Source: Ichthyophis bannanicus (Eukaryota; Chordata; Amphibia; Gymnophiona; Ichthyophiidae). Taken from it: a stretch of DNA of 64,000 nucleotides. Positions within the stretch are counted from its first letter, which is position 1; every line of letters begins with the position of its first letter. The notes beneath the pieces are model-generated. The model did not search any database. It saw only the letters and a list, made by a program, of their open reading frames with translations, and had not been told where the DNA came from. Of the stretch, positions 1 through 10,706 are shown piece after piece. The DNA is taken from NCBI GenBank assembly GCA_033557465.1, contig CM066036.1, forward strand, positions 586,293,574 through 586,357,573. Reading direction: 5' to 3'. A program made the translations under genes and the position numbers.

Positions 1-254
1 TTATCACTCCAATCACTGCTGCCCATTCTCTTTGTTCCAGTAGGTTCTCTTAGCCCCACATACGAAAGCATAAAATGAAAGAAAATCCCTCTCCATCACC
101 TGTTCAAATCTATGTTTCCATTGCTGCTGTTGCTTCCTGTGCCACTGCCTGGTCTGCTGTCTTGATTCAATATCCTGCTGTATGTTTATTGAACTTGCTT
201 ACTCACCTTTTGATATTATCAAAGTGAGAAATAATAAACAACAAAGAAGATAGG
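1..254. other. Gene-free flank, nothing recognised
   Basis: AT-rich sequence with no convincing coding frame and no repeat I recognise. The last 8 bases (247-254, aagatagg) form one side of the target-site duplication of the next element. Confidence 0.5.
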
Positions 255-650
255 CAGGGCCAGCGTGACCATTACTGTAGGTGAACTAGGTGGTCGCTTA
301 GCGTGCCAATGGTCAGGGGGTGCCTGCTGCCGCTGACCCTTACTGGGACGTGCAGCAGCAGAAATACATTTAAAAAAGCACCATAATGCTGGAATTACCT
401 TCTGTTCTGGTGCCACAGTGAGATTCGTGCCTCAGCCCCCTCTCCGATAACACTTCCTCTAACAGTGAGGAAGTTGGATCGGAGGGAGGTCAGAAGCACA
501 AATGATGTCACAGTGCCTTTTTAAATGTATAGCCGCCATTGCACCTTACAGAGAGGGGCGGCACCAGTTGCAATGAGCAAGGGGGTGGAGAAGGGGTGGT
601 GCTGGAAATGAGGTTTGCCTAGGGCACCTCATACCCTTGCACCAGCCCTG
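255..650 (-). mobile_element. Non-autonomous hAT-like DNA transposon, copy 1
   Basis: A 396-bp element beginning cagggccagc and ending accagccctg, so its ends are imperfect inverted repeats. It is flanked by aagatagg (247-254) and aagacagg (651-658), an 8-bp duplication with one mismatch, the size hAT transposases make. The same family lies in the opposite orientation at 51689-52106, also with an 8-bp duplication, and a fragment is at about 32785-32832. It encodes nothing; a hAT transposase acting in trans is inferred. Confidence 0.8.
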
Positions 651-707
651 AAGACAGGACTAAAAAATGGTTAGAAATCCAAGTCGATAGGACAGCAGGA
701 AAAATTG

Positions 708-867
708 ATCTCCAGGAACAAGCAGGAATGTAGTCTTCACATATGGGTGACGTCTGTACCGACGGAGCCCGTGCGGGAACGCTCCCCAGCGTTCAATAGG
801 AAAGCCTTTGGGAGCATACCACTGCGCCTGCATAGCTGCCTTCCTGCCTTTCCAGCTCTCCTCAGTT
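708..867 (+). repeat. DIRS element 1 left inverted terminal repeat
   Basis: It starts atctccaggaacaagcagg and matches the reverse complement of 6137-6323 through most of its length, to the shared ctcctcagtt. It lacks the outer gttactcacctg extension found on the right repeat. That asymmetry is typical of DIRS termini. Confidence 0.9.
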
Positions 868-1098
868 CTTGGTTTTCCGCGGAGCCGACAAGAAGCAATT
901 CTTGTCACCGCAGAAAATGTGGTTTTTTTCTTATTTTTTGTGGTTGTGTCTGTCTTCCCGTCGATGCTGGTACCGACCACATCAGTGCTTACTTTATTTC
1001 TTTGTTTCTTCAAAAAAAAAAAAAAAATTTTTTGATGGGAGAAACTTCTTCCCTCAGGGCGCATCAATGTCATCTTAGGATTAGCCTTTTTTCCCAAA

Positions 1099-2903
1099 AT
1101 GGACAAACCAGCCAGTGGTTTTAAGAAGTGCTCCAAATATGGCAGTACAATCTCAGCCACAGACACCCATAACTGGTGTCTAAAATGTTTAGGACTGGAT
1201 CATCAACCGTCAGAAGTTCCTCTCTGTAGGAAGATGACAAAGAGAGGCCTGCAGAACAGAGCTGCAAAACTCGGCACCCTCTTTGCCACCGATGCAATGT
1301 TGGTAGCATCGATGTCATTGAGAGCTTCATCTTCCTCCCAGGGATCTCAGGTATCGTAACCCAGGTCTTCATTGAAGACTAGCCAGCCCTCCTCTTCTTC
1401 TAAGCATCAAGATGCCCTAGGCATTGCCCTGGAGGGGGACACACTGGCCAAACAACCCCGGTGGGAGGTCCTTGCCTCCAAAGCCTTAGTGGGGTCCCAG
1501 AATGCTCCCGAGGCCTCTACCTCCACAGAGCTCTTGGTGCCATGCTCAGGGATCGTGGCCCGCAACTCCGGTACTGATACCCAAGCATCGGCAAGCTCCA
1601 TGGATCAACGTATCCTGGCTATTGAGTGGAGCTTAGCGGCTTTACTGGCAGCTTCCATACCGGTAAAGCCTCTACAGTTGATTCCTCAGCCATCGGTACC
1701 AACGATGATACCGAAAGTACATGCATCAACTTTTTTTGCTGCTTACCACGCTACCACCCATGTTGGCCTCGAATCCATCTCCAGTACTGAGGTTCTGGCA
1801 TAGCAACTTTCAGCTACCGGCTTCGAGCGGTATCGAGTACATGCAGAGCGTGAGCACCCTGCCCCTCGATACTTCGAGTCTTCTGACTCCGATTCATTGG
1901 ATGCCGAATCGGCCGGTACCCGGGAAATGAGAACTCTCCCGGAGGATCCATCTCCATCCCCACAACGTCGCATGTCCCCTCCAGTGGACATGTCTTTTCA
2001 AGACTTTTTCCGCGATGTTGCTCGGGGCCTGTCTATAACGGTGACTTCGGAGAAGGAACCTAGGGCTGAGGAGCTCAAAATTCTTCAATATCCTGCAGCT
2101 CCAAAGGAAGCTGCTCCTCTCCCTATTCATCGAATACTTCACGACCTTATGCTTCGAATGTGGGAGACACCCTTAACCATCTCTTCACATACTCGAAAGC
2201 TTGATACAAGGCTTCCAGAAGATGCAATTACCATTCCATGGTGGTGGAATCAGCAATGCATCGAATTAAGAGTGTTAAGACGCATTCCTCTAACCCTTCA
2301 GGCAGGGAATCGAGAAGCGTCGATGCTTATGGTTGTTGATGTGTTCAAGCCTCCATGTTATCGGCCAGAATGAGTTCCTACATACTGTGCATGGGTATGT
2401 TCCTTAGGAAGGTGGCTAGGGATTTGGAGTTGATGGCTTCTCTTCTCCCTGACGACACGAGAGCTGATTACCTCACCCTGGTGAAACATGCCCAAAATGT
2501 TTCCAAATTTGTTAACAGGGCAACTTTTGACGGTTTTGAATGCATCATCAGAACTTCAGCTATATGCATTGGTGCACGCAGGATTCAAGATAAGCTGGGT
2601 AATATACCTTGCACAGGTGAAAATCTTTTTGGCAAAGACGGGCAGGATAAGGCTTCTCAGTTAGAATCTGAGAACACCACTCTAAATAGACTCTCTAGAT
2701 CTACTGCTAACCCAGCTAAGAAAAAGCCATCAAAGAAACCCTTTTTCAATAAGAAAAAGAAGTACTACCCTTCTTACACCCCTGCAGTGCACTGTCCTGT
2801 CCATGCTCCCCAAAAAGAGCAGCAACAACTAAAACAGCAAAGAAAAGCTCAGACTCCCAGGTCTCAGCCAACCCAGCATATCTAACCTCCTCAGAGTCTT
2901 TGA
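1099..2903 (+). pseudogene. DIRS element 1 gag-like ORF, broken
   Basis: Probable nucleocapsid-type protein of the element. It starts at an ATG in aaaATGg and opens with MDKPASGFKKC. A Cys/His cluster follows, with the core THNWCLKCLG then DH. Compared with element 2, two of the expected cysteines are replaced (Tyr and Val), so metal binding is probably lost. In-frame stops lie at 1357 and 1801, a frameshift near 2205, and an early TAA at 2883 just before the gag terminator TGA at 2901. The last part is very Lys-rich (around 2715-2765), as expected for a nucleic-acid-binding tail. Function is inferred from position and from conservation among the three copies; DIRS gag proteins are poorly characterised. 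Confidence 0.8.
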
Positions 2904-2904
2904 C
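2898..2904 (+). other. Candidate +1 frameshift site, gag to pol (element 1)
   Basis: The bases ctttgac read CTT TGA C in the gag frame and TTT GAC in the pol frame. The same arrangement occurs at 22046-22052 and, as TTT TGA C, at 15061-15067. The heptamer matches the known bacterial release-factor-2 recoding site CUU UGA C. Use in this element is inferred. Confidence 0.45.
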
Positions 2905-4796
2905 TCCTTTCTGGGGAACATAGCTGTCCTGCCTCTGGAGATTCCAGATCCCATCCGCATTCCCGGCAGACTATGTCACTTTGCCCACAGGTGGCATCTT
3001 GTAACATCAGAACACTGGACTCTCTCCACAGTAAGGGAGGGGTACAAACTTCACTTCTGAAGTCTACCCCCCAGTCTCCTCCATGAGAGTTCAGTTCTCA
3101 ACCCCCTCTCACCACTCTGTTATTGCAGGAGGTCACCTCCCTTCTCTCACAGGGTGCAATAGAGGTGCCACTCTCCCAGGAAGGTCTGGGCTTCTGTTCT
3201 CCTTACTTCCTCTTTCCAAAGAAGACAGGGGGATACAGGCCCATCCTAGACCTCAGAAAACTGAACAAATATCTACTTCAAGAGACATTCAAGATGATCT
3301 CCCTAGGTACTCTTCTCCCCTATCTCTAGAGTCAGGATTGGCTCTGTTCTCTAGATCTAAAGGACGCATATCATATTCCTATCTACGCAGAACACAGAAA
3401 GTTCCTGCGTTTCCTGTTCCAGGCGAGACAATATCAGTACAGAGTCCTACCTTTTGGCCTCGCCTCTGCCCCAAGAGTCTTTACAAAGTACATGGCAGTG
3501 GTAGCTACATTCCTAAGGACTCTAGGGATATTTGTCTTTTCCTACTTAGATGACTGGCTCATTCAAGCAAGCACATCTCTAGAGGCCAATCTTTCTCTCA
3601 TGCACACCATGCAGGTGCTGCAACACTTGGGATTTGTAATAAACCTTCCAAACTCCCATCTCGTTTCCTCTCAAACTCTAGAGTTTATTGGGGCTCTCCT
3701 AGACACTCGACAGTCAATGGCTTTTCTGCCCCAAGCCCGTGGTGCTCGACTCATTCAGCTTGCATCCCAAGCATGCCTCAAGACTTTTCTCACTGCTCGA
3801 GAAATGCTGCAACTCCTGGGCCATATGGCATATGTACATGTGGTTCCATACACTCGTCTGCATGTGCGTGCAGCTCAATGGACCCTGGCTTCCCAGTGGT
3901 CTCAAGCATCCGGTCGTTTGGGAGACAGGATAATACTCTCTACACATCTCATCTCGTCTCTCCAGTGGTGGCAATCCCCAGAACACCTTCTCGTAGGGTC
4001 ACCTTTTCAGATGCCTCCACATCAATGTACCCTGATGACGGATGCATCCATATTGGGCTGGGGAGCTCAGGGTCTTTGGTCTCATCAGGAATCACAACTC
4101 CACATAAATCTGCTGGAACTCAGAGCCATCCACAGTGCTCTCAAGGTGTTCCACAACCACCTTCGCTTCCGCACAGTTCTGGTCCAGACAGACAATCAGG
4201 TAGCCATGTTCTACTTGAACAAGCAGGGTGGAACAGGTTCTTGGATACTTTGCATCAAAGCCCTACATCTGTGGTCCTTCGCCATACATCATCAAATTCA
4301 CCTACTTGCGGTGTATCTCCCAGGCAAACAGAATCTCTTGGCGGACAAACTCAGTCGAGTACTGCTACCCCACATGTTGTCTCTCCATGAGGACAAAGTT
4401 GCTCACATTTTTCATATCTGGGGAACCCCAGATATAGATCTGTTTGCAAGTCCTCAGAATGCCAAATTTCCCTGCTTCTGCTCCAGAATGCCTGCTCAGA
4501 ACAACCAAGCAGTAGATGCCTTTCACCTTTACTGGGGTCAAGGCTTCCTATATGCCTTCCCTCCCATTCCCCTCATCCCCAAAACTCTTTTCAAACTCCA
4601 GAGAGACAAGGGCTACATGATTCTTATAGCCCTACGTTGGCCACGACAACCGTGGTATCCTCTGCTTCTACGTCTCTCTCAAGTTCAACCAGTAGATTTG
4701 GGGTCTGCTCCAGATCTCCTCTCACAGGAGGAAAGGACACTGCTGCATTCCAATCTGCAGTTCCTACATCTTACAGCATGGCTGCTGAAAGCATAG
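2899..4796 (+). pseudogene. DIRS element 1 pol: reverse transcriptase and RNase H
   Basis: The frame overlaps the gag stop. Visible RT motifs are GGYRPILDLRKLNKYL, the first catalytic motif in WLCSLDLKDAY, YRVLPFGLASAPRVFTK, and the active site YLDDWL near 3547-3564. RNase H follows, with TDASILGWG, TDNQVAMFY and NLLADKLSR. The frame then runs through a conserved tail (DLFASPQNAKFPCFC) to the stop at 4796. It is broken by a frameshift between about 3060 and 3120 and by an amber codon at 3327, where sister copies have CAG. From 3330 to the end it is open. It would copy the element RNA, but is inactive as it stands. The 3' end overlaps the YR frame. Confidence 0.88.
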
Positions 4797-5892
4797 CATT
4801 CCACGACATCAGCCTCTCTCAACAGGTGAAAGCTATCTTTTTTGGCTTCTGGGAAACCTTCCACAAGGCGCTCCTATGCCTTTAGGTGGCGTAGATTCTC
4901 TTTCTGGTGTTTGAAAAGGGATCTTAACCCCTTTTCAGCTCGGGTGGAAGCATTACTTGAATATCTTCTCCACCTCTCTTCTTCTGGACTCAAAACCAAT
5001 TCGGTAAGAGTCCACCTAAGTGCCATTGCAGCTTCTCACATGCCCTTAGATGGTCAATCCATCTCATCTCAGCCACTTGCAGCATGCTTCATGAGAGGTC
5101 TTCTATTAACTAAGCCTCCCATTAAGCCACCCCCAGTGGCATGGGACCTTAATGTTGTTTTAGGACAGCTTATGAAGCCACCCTTTGAACCCCTAGCCAC
5201 TGCTTCTCTGAAGTTTCTTATCTGGAAGGTCACCTTCCTTATTGCCCTCACTTCAGCAAGACGCATCAGTGAGCTTCAGGCTTTGGTGGTTGATCCTCCT
5301 TATACACGATTCCACCATGATAAGGTAGTCCTTAGGACTCATTCTCACTTTATGCCTAAGATGGTCTCGCCTTTTCACTTAAATCAGTCGGTGTACCTAT
5401 CTGTTTTTTTTCCCTAGACCTCATTCTTCTAGGGCAGAAGTAACCCTTCATACTCTGGATTGCAAACATGTTTTGGCCTTTTATCTCCAGAGAACTCAGG
5501 AGCACAGAAAAGCTTCCCAACTTTTCATCGCTTTTGACTCCAGTCACATAGGGCTACCAGTATCCAAGTGAACTCTCTCCAGATGGATAGCAGATTGTAT
5601 CTCTTTTGCTTACGACAGTGCAGGACTCTCTCTTGAGGGTCATGTCACTGCACATAATGTTCTGGCAATGGCTACCTCCATGGCAAATCTCTGCTCTGTA
5701 GCAATTGATGAGATATGCAAAGCAGCAACCTGGTCCTCTGTCCATACTTTTGCTGCTCACTATTGCCTGGACAAGGACTCCCGCCGGGATGCCTCATTTG
5801 GCAAGCTGTTCTCCAGCATCCCTTTCAGACTTAGATCAACTCCTACCCCCCATCCCGGGTTTCGATACCAGACATCCTTGGAGGATATATGA
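4637..5892 (+). pseudogene. DIRS element 1 tyrosine recombinase, inactive
   Basis: YR would integrate the circular DNA copy. The core-binding part contains STRRSYAFRWRRFSFWC and TNSVRVHLSAIAA. The catalytic domain has the first Arg in ALTSARRISELQAL and the Tyr in FAAHYCLDKDS. The HxxR motif reads HNVL instead of the HNAR of element 3, so the second catalytic Arg is lost. There is a frameshift between about 4790 and 4850, another at the T-run near 5405-5415, and a TGA at about 5569. The 5' end overlaps pol. A start at the codon aligned with the element 2 ATG (here TTG, 4637) is inferred. Confidence 0.87.
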
Positions 5893-5962
5893 CCTACTAC
5901 TTAGGCCTGTGTTCCACAGCTCGCTCTGAGGTCATCTCTCTGGCATCTCCAAGCTAGGGAGT

Positions 5963-6063
5963 CCCATATGTGAAGACTACATTCCTGCTTGTTCCTGGAG
6001 ATAGCGTAGTTACTCACCTGTAGCAGGTGATCTCCGGGAACAGCAAGAATTGAATCTTCACAA
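5963..6063. repeat. DIRS element 1 internal complementary region
   Basis: The left half (5963-6002) is the exact reverse complement, 40 of 40 bases, of the first 40 bases of the element (708-747). The right half (6003-6063) is the reverse complement of the right end with about six differences. It therefore copies the joined element ends and would template the circle junction during replication. Confidence 0.92.
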
Positions 6064-6136
6064 CCGAACCGCCTCCCCTAGGAGTTGTACTTTTCCTCTT
6101 CTTCTCCTTCTCTCTTTTTATCTCAGCTACAAACTC

Positions 6137-6323
6137 AACTGAGGAGGGAGAGCTGGAAAGGCGGGAAGGCAGCTACGCAGGCGCAGTGGGATACTCCCAA
6201 AGGCTTTCCTATTGGACGCTGGGTAGCGTTCCCGCGCAGGCTCCATCTGTACCGTCACCCATATGTGAAGACTCAATTCCTGCTATTCCCAGAGATCACC
6301 TGTTACAGGTTAGTAACTACGCT
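6137..6323 (-). repeat. DIRS element 1 right inverted terminal repeat
   Basis: Inverted match to 708-867 plus an outer extension (cctgttacaggttagtaac) that is absent on the left. It ends at ctacgct, where the complementary region predicts the terminus. Confidence 0.9.
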
Positions 6324-6729
6324 TTAGCCTGTAAGGGAAGTTAGAGGCAGATCATCCTCACTCTGCTAGTCCACCAAACACTTGTTCAAAAAGAAAGGTC
6401 TTTAAACCCTTTTCTAAATTTCTTAGTGGATGTCTCCATTCTTAAATTGTAATGGGCTCATAACAAAAAAAAGGCTGAATGATGGATCAGCTCAAAACAA
6501 ATCCAGGAAGAAGTAGGAAGAAATAAAAATATTTCTTGGGTAGATTGAAGTGTTGAAGTAGGAGGTAGGCCGCTCTGCTGCTTCCTAGTGTGGTGAGATG
6601 CTTTGTTACTTCCTTTGATTCAACTGGGGTGCTTTGTTCATTATGTAGGAGTGCTGTTGAGGTGATTCTTGTAATTATTATTATTTTTTTTTTAATTCTC
6701 AGTTGTGGGGCTAAGGGCCTAGAAGCTAA
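6324..6729 (-). repeat. LINE C-terminal scrap, otherwise unassigned
   Basis: Around 6365-6440 the minus strand reads like the last residues of an L2/CR1-type ORF2 (LEKGLKTFLFE, compare FRKALKHHLF at 8840-8870). The remaining bases, including a T-run at 6682-6691, show nothing further. Confidence 0.4.
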
Positions 6730-8967
6730 TTGAAGGGCCACGGAGCCGAAAGCTCACCTAGGGCCAATATTAGGGTATTCCCACTTCTCAACAATATACC
6801 GCACGACCTAGATACGATGGTGTCCACATGGGACGAGAGCCTCAAGACCATCGCATGCATACCACCCACACATAAAACAAAAAAGAAAAGAGAACACGCA
6901 CCATGGTATACCAAGGACCTCCGAACTTCACTCCAGTGCCTGTGCAAGCTCGAGAGAAGATGGCGTCGGACTCGCTCTACCGAAGCACAAAGTACTTACA
7001 TCACTCACCTAAAAGCATACCGTGATGAATTAACAAAGAAGCGGAAACAATATCATTCCGACATACTGAAGCGATCGTTAAACAAGCCCCACGACCTCTT
7101 CAATATAGTAAAATCCCTCATAAAAGAACCTCCCACAGACCAATCACATATGCCACAACCCCAAGCATACTCTAACTACCTACAAACAAAAATAATCCAG
7201 ACTGGCGCAACCTCAACCAACTATCTACAACCAGGAGTGACCCACGCTGGTGCAACTTCGAGCTCCGCAAACAACACCCTTCAGCATAACTTACCCCAAC
7301 CATTACCACTAGCCAATTTTGACAAAATATCACGCAGAGAGATTGAAGACACCATCGCTGCAATCAACCCTACTACTGCACCCAACGACCCATGCCCAGC
7401 TCTATGGATAAAGGAGTTGCGATGTGACTTAAGCCAATATCTGAGCGAATTAATAAACCAATCCCTCACAACCGGATCATTCCCACAGAGCCTGAAACAA
7501 ACATCAATCAGACCACTGCTGAAGAATAACAAGATGGACCCAACGAAGGTGGAATCATACAGGCCAATTTCAAGTATCCCCATGCTTGCCAAAGTAATTG
7601 AAAAGTTAGTACAGCGCCAAATTCAACAGCATATTGATACTGAAGCCCCACTGGACCCCTCCCAGCATGGGTTCAGAGAAGCACATGGGGTGGAAACCCT
7701 CCTCACCACCCTACTTGACAACCTAGTCTCCGGAACAGACAAAATTCACCAGGGATACGCTCTCATCTTCCTCGACATTGCAGCGGCCTTCGATTCTGTG
7801 AACCACGAGATCCTCATACAACGCCTCAGCGAAAAAGGAATTCAAGGGACAGCCCTAGAGTGGTGCAAGTCATACTTGACCAATAGATGGCAACATGTAA
7901 GGTCTGGCTCCACAACCTCTGAACCATTTTTGCAAAACCAGGGCGTGCCACAGGGTTCTTCTCTATCTGCATTGATGTTTAACATCTACATGCAGCCCAT
8001 ATGTGCCCTAGCACGTTCATTCAAGGTCAACTGTTTAGCCTACGCAGATGATATCCTGCTATACATCCCTTTCAGGACCAACCAACCAGACCTCTTCCCT
8101 CTAACAAGCTGTTTTGAGGCAGTAGCAGAATGGCTCAACACACAAAATTTAAGAATCAACTACAGCAAAACAGATGTCCTTTTCATCTCAAGGAACCAGG
8201 ACTTCACCCCTCCACCCTCCTTAAAAATCGGCGACACAGAACTGAAAACCAAATCAACAATCCGCTACCTTGGCATTACTCTGGACCAACACCTGGATCT
8301 GAAAACCCACATAAAAAACACCGTAAAAACAGTATACATGAAAATAAGGACTTTAAAGCATCTCCGACCACTACTAGATTTCAGCGACTACCGATCAATC
8401 TATCAAGCATTAATATTACCACATTTTGACTACGCCAACGTAATCCTACACGGTCTCCCCCAATCAACACTAGCACCACTCCAGCTCGCAATGAACACTG
8501 CTGCGAGAGTACTAACAGGGGCCTCACGGAGAGAGCACATAACGCCAGTACTGATGAACCTCCATTGGTTACCTGTTCAAGCAAGAATCCTCCACAAAGT
8601 CCTAACCTTGACCTTCAAAGCGTTAAACACTTTGACTCCCACAGCTATCAGCGAGATGATACACAAAGTACCACATAACAGAAACAGAAGACCCACGACG
8701 CAAAACACCCTCGAGGTCCCAAAGGCAACAACGAAATGCACGAAAGTAACAACAAACAGAGCCTTTACAATTTATGCACCTAGAGCATGGAATGCCCTCC
8801 CCACCTATATACGAAACATCACCCACCTAACCCAATTCAGGAAAGCATTAAAGCACCACCTGTTCACCACATACTACCCTGAATCCAGCCTCAGTAATCA
8901 TACATGTTGCCCCTCAGACAATCACGCACCACACCTAAACAATCAGACTCAGTATGAAAAAGGCTAA
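6730..8967 (+). CDS. LINE ORF2 fragment: reverse transcriptase
   Basis: 745 codons open from a stop at 6727 to the terminator at 8965. The first codon is TTG, so this is a truncated reading frame and not a real start. Residues 1-140 are the linker after the missing endonuclease (APWYTKDLR, LERRWRRTRS). RT motifs follow in order: SYRPISSIPMLAKVIEKL, the first catalytic Asp in LIFLDIAAAFDSVNH, NQGVPQGSSLSALMFNIYM, and the active site CLAYADDILLY. The thumb and C-terminal domain include LHWLPVQARI and end in a conserved ITHLTQFRKALKHHLF block. It would reverse-transcribe its own RNA at a nicked target, but cannot be autonomous without the endonuclease. L2 versus another CR1-group clade cannot be settled by eye. 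Confidence 0.88.
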   Translation: MKGHGAESSPRANIRVFPLLNNIPHDLDTMVSTWDESLKTIACIPPTHKTKKKREHAPWYTKDLRTSLQCLCKLERRWRRTRSTEAQSTYITHLKAYRDELTKKRKQYHSDILKRSLNKPHDLFNIVKSLIKEPPTDQSHMPQPQAYSNYLQTKIIQTGATSTNYLQPGVTHAGATSSSANNTLQHNLPQPLPLANFDKISRREIEDTIAAINPTTAPNDPCPALWIKELRCDLSQYLSELINQSLTTGSFPQSLKQTSIRPLLKNNKMDPTKVESYRPISSIPMLAKVIEKLVQRQIQQHIDTEAPLDPSQHGFREAHGVETLLTTLLDNLVSGTDKIHQGYALIFLDIAAAFDSVNHEILIQRLSEKGIQGTALEWCKSYLTNRWQHVRSGSTTSEPFLQNQGVPQGSSLSALMFNIYMQPICALARSFKVNCLAYADDILLYIPFRTNQPDLFPLTSCFEAVAEWLNTQNLRINYSKTDVLFISRNQDFTPPPSLKIGDTELKTKSTIRYLGITLDQHLDLKTHIKNTVKTVYMKIRTLKHLRPLLDFSDYRSIYQALILPHFDYANVILHGLPQSTLAPLQLAMNTAARVLTGASRREHITPVLMNLHWLPVQARILHKVLTLTFKALNTLTPTAISEMIHKVPHNRNRRPTTQNTLEVPKATTKCTKVTTNRAFTIYAPRAWNALPTYIRNITHLTQFRKALKHHLFTTYYPESSLSNHTCCPSDNHAPHLNNQTQYEKG

Positions 8968-9199
8968 CCCACCTGATCCTTCAAAAGTAATAAGATGTAG
9001 ATAGACCCTGCTTGAAAAAGGTAATAGTGTAAATACAATGTAGATAGTTTCCCCAGTTGTTTCCATGTTGATTTCCCTGTTTATTGTAAAGTTTACAACT
9101 CAGAATGCCTGTGTTGTATAGTTGACGTTGAATGTAAACTGCACTGATCTGAAAAGCGCGGTATAGAAGAACTGTTAAATAAATAAATAAAAATAAATA
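6730..9199 (+). mobile_element. L2/CR1-type LINE, 5' truncated
   Basis: It has no endonuclease domain, so it is 5' truncated near 6730 as usual for target-primed reverse transcription. It keeps an uninterrupted RT frame, a short 3' UTR, and a tail of AAAT repeats (about 9176-9199) preceded by gaaaagcgcggtat. The SINE at 14722-15014 shares this 3' end. The open frame suggests a fairly recent insertion. Confidence 0.88.
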
Positions 9200-10015
9200 T
9201 TAGTCACCTTATCGTCATGTCTAATTCAAATAACATCTGGATTACTTTAAAAAAGTTGCATGCCCATATAGATACACCAACATGGCCTGTTTAAGTTAAG
9301 TATTCTCAAGATGGTCAGTGCTACAGAGTTTTAGAGGATCTGTTTCCAATATATTCAAAGATGCAGACAGAAATCTTCATTTATCTATGCAAACTCTCTG
9401 TGTTTACTGATTATTCTTGTTCGTGTTTCAGAAGAAGTTAAAAAATGATTTGAAAGTGATGTCCTTCTAAACTTGAAGATGAAGGATCAAACCTATGTTA
9501 TTTGGCTTATCCTTTAAGACCAGGCTTTTGTGCTTCCTCATGATGACTTTACTGGGGAGGTTTCTAGTATAAACCTTCTGCTACACTTTTCTCTTTTCTG
9601 ACATCACTGCCTCTTCTTAACATTGCATATGACCCAAGTGATCTGCCGTCTTGATCCTACCAACATACCATCAGTTTACGTCCTCTGTGATCAGTATCTT
9701 TATCCTTTGCTTATTTTGTACCTTTCTTGGTAACTTTGATCTTCATTCTACTGTTGTTTGTGTTGCTTTTTCACTTCTGTGGTGCCAGGAATCATCTTTT
9801 CTCCATGGACAGAGAGGAAATGATTCCTGAACCTCCTAGTCCCCATTTACCAAGTGCTCACCAGGATAACATTTTTTGGGCTAACAAATTTTGGTCACCA
9901 CAAGTACCTCAGGAGTCATTGAATACTGATGCCACTTAGAATGCTGACTTGCCTACTGAACCCCAATGGCTAAATGCGTGGGGGATCATCTCCCTCCCCT
10001 CAACAAACACCAGTG
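9200..10015. other. No gene seen
   Basis: AT-rich, non-repetitive sequence. The short open frames here have no recognisable motif and no supporting context. Confidence 0.5.
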
Positions 10016-10690
10016 TTCAAACCTTTTGTCCTCATTGCCTTGGGATCTTCCTGCCTAAGATGATGCTGCTTTACCTGGCTTATACTGGTGGTTTGGGGTC
10101 CTTATGCCACTGTTGCTTTATTTATTGATTTCACATGTTACAATCCTATTGTCCCAGAAGCTGTGTTTGGGACTGGTCAGAATAGTTCCTTTGTGACAAT
10201 TTGGAGTACAAATGATTATTTAGGTTGCATTCCAATCTTGCTTTCATCTGATCTTTCTGGCAGTGCAGTAGAAAGTATGTTCTGGCTGTCAAACTCTTCT
10301 AAGGAAAGCTATCTATGGAGATACTTAGATACTTCTTCATACACCCCTCAAATGAGCTAATTTTCTCACAAAACTTTGATCCTGATCTAACCCTCTTGGC
10401 GCTTCTTTGCTTCATACCCAGAGGATTTGGACTCTTTATACCAATGCTGCTTTACCCTCTCTTGGTGCCTTAGGGTATTTCTGCCGATGTAGATACCGGT
10501 GGTGCCTTTCTCAGTGCTTTTGGGTTTTCCTGACCATGTTGCTGCTGCATTGTCCATCTTCCCATGCCTTGAGGTCTTCATTCTTGTGTTTGTGCTACCT
10601 TGACCCTCTCATAGTGGCTTGAAGTCTTTATGTCAGTGTTAGTGCCCTTTGCTCCTCTTTTGGTGCCATGGGATCTTCATGCCCCTCTTG
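10016..10690. repeat. Degenerate ~49-bp tandem repeat
   Basis: A motif like gccttgggatcttcatgcc recurs at about 10034, 10091, 10471, 10520, 10566, 10617 and 10668. The last five are 46-51 bp apart, separated by T-rich and CTG-rich spacers. Divergence is high and 10120-10390 is poorly matched. Not a known family to me. Confidence 0.5.
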
Positions 10691-10706
10691 ATATGCTTGA
10701 ATACTG

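Larger units (their letters stand above)
708..6323 (+). mobile_element. DIRS-type retrotransposon, element 1
   Basis: A 5.6-kb tyrosine-recombinase retroelement with inverted terminal repeats (708-867 and 6137-6323), an internal complementary region (5963-6063), and gag, RT/RNase H and YR frames in that order on the + strand. DIRS elements replicate through a circular DNA intermediate and integrate with YR instead of a DDE integrase, so no target duplication is expected, and none is seen. All three genes carry stops or frameshifts, so this copy is dead. The flanks are aaaattg on the left and ttagcctg on the right. Confidence 0.93.

Noticed and set aside
10407..10622. Small ORFs on both strands in the 49-bp repeat
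   Set aside because: Repeat-derived, with no domain and no conserved start.
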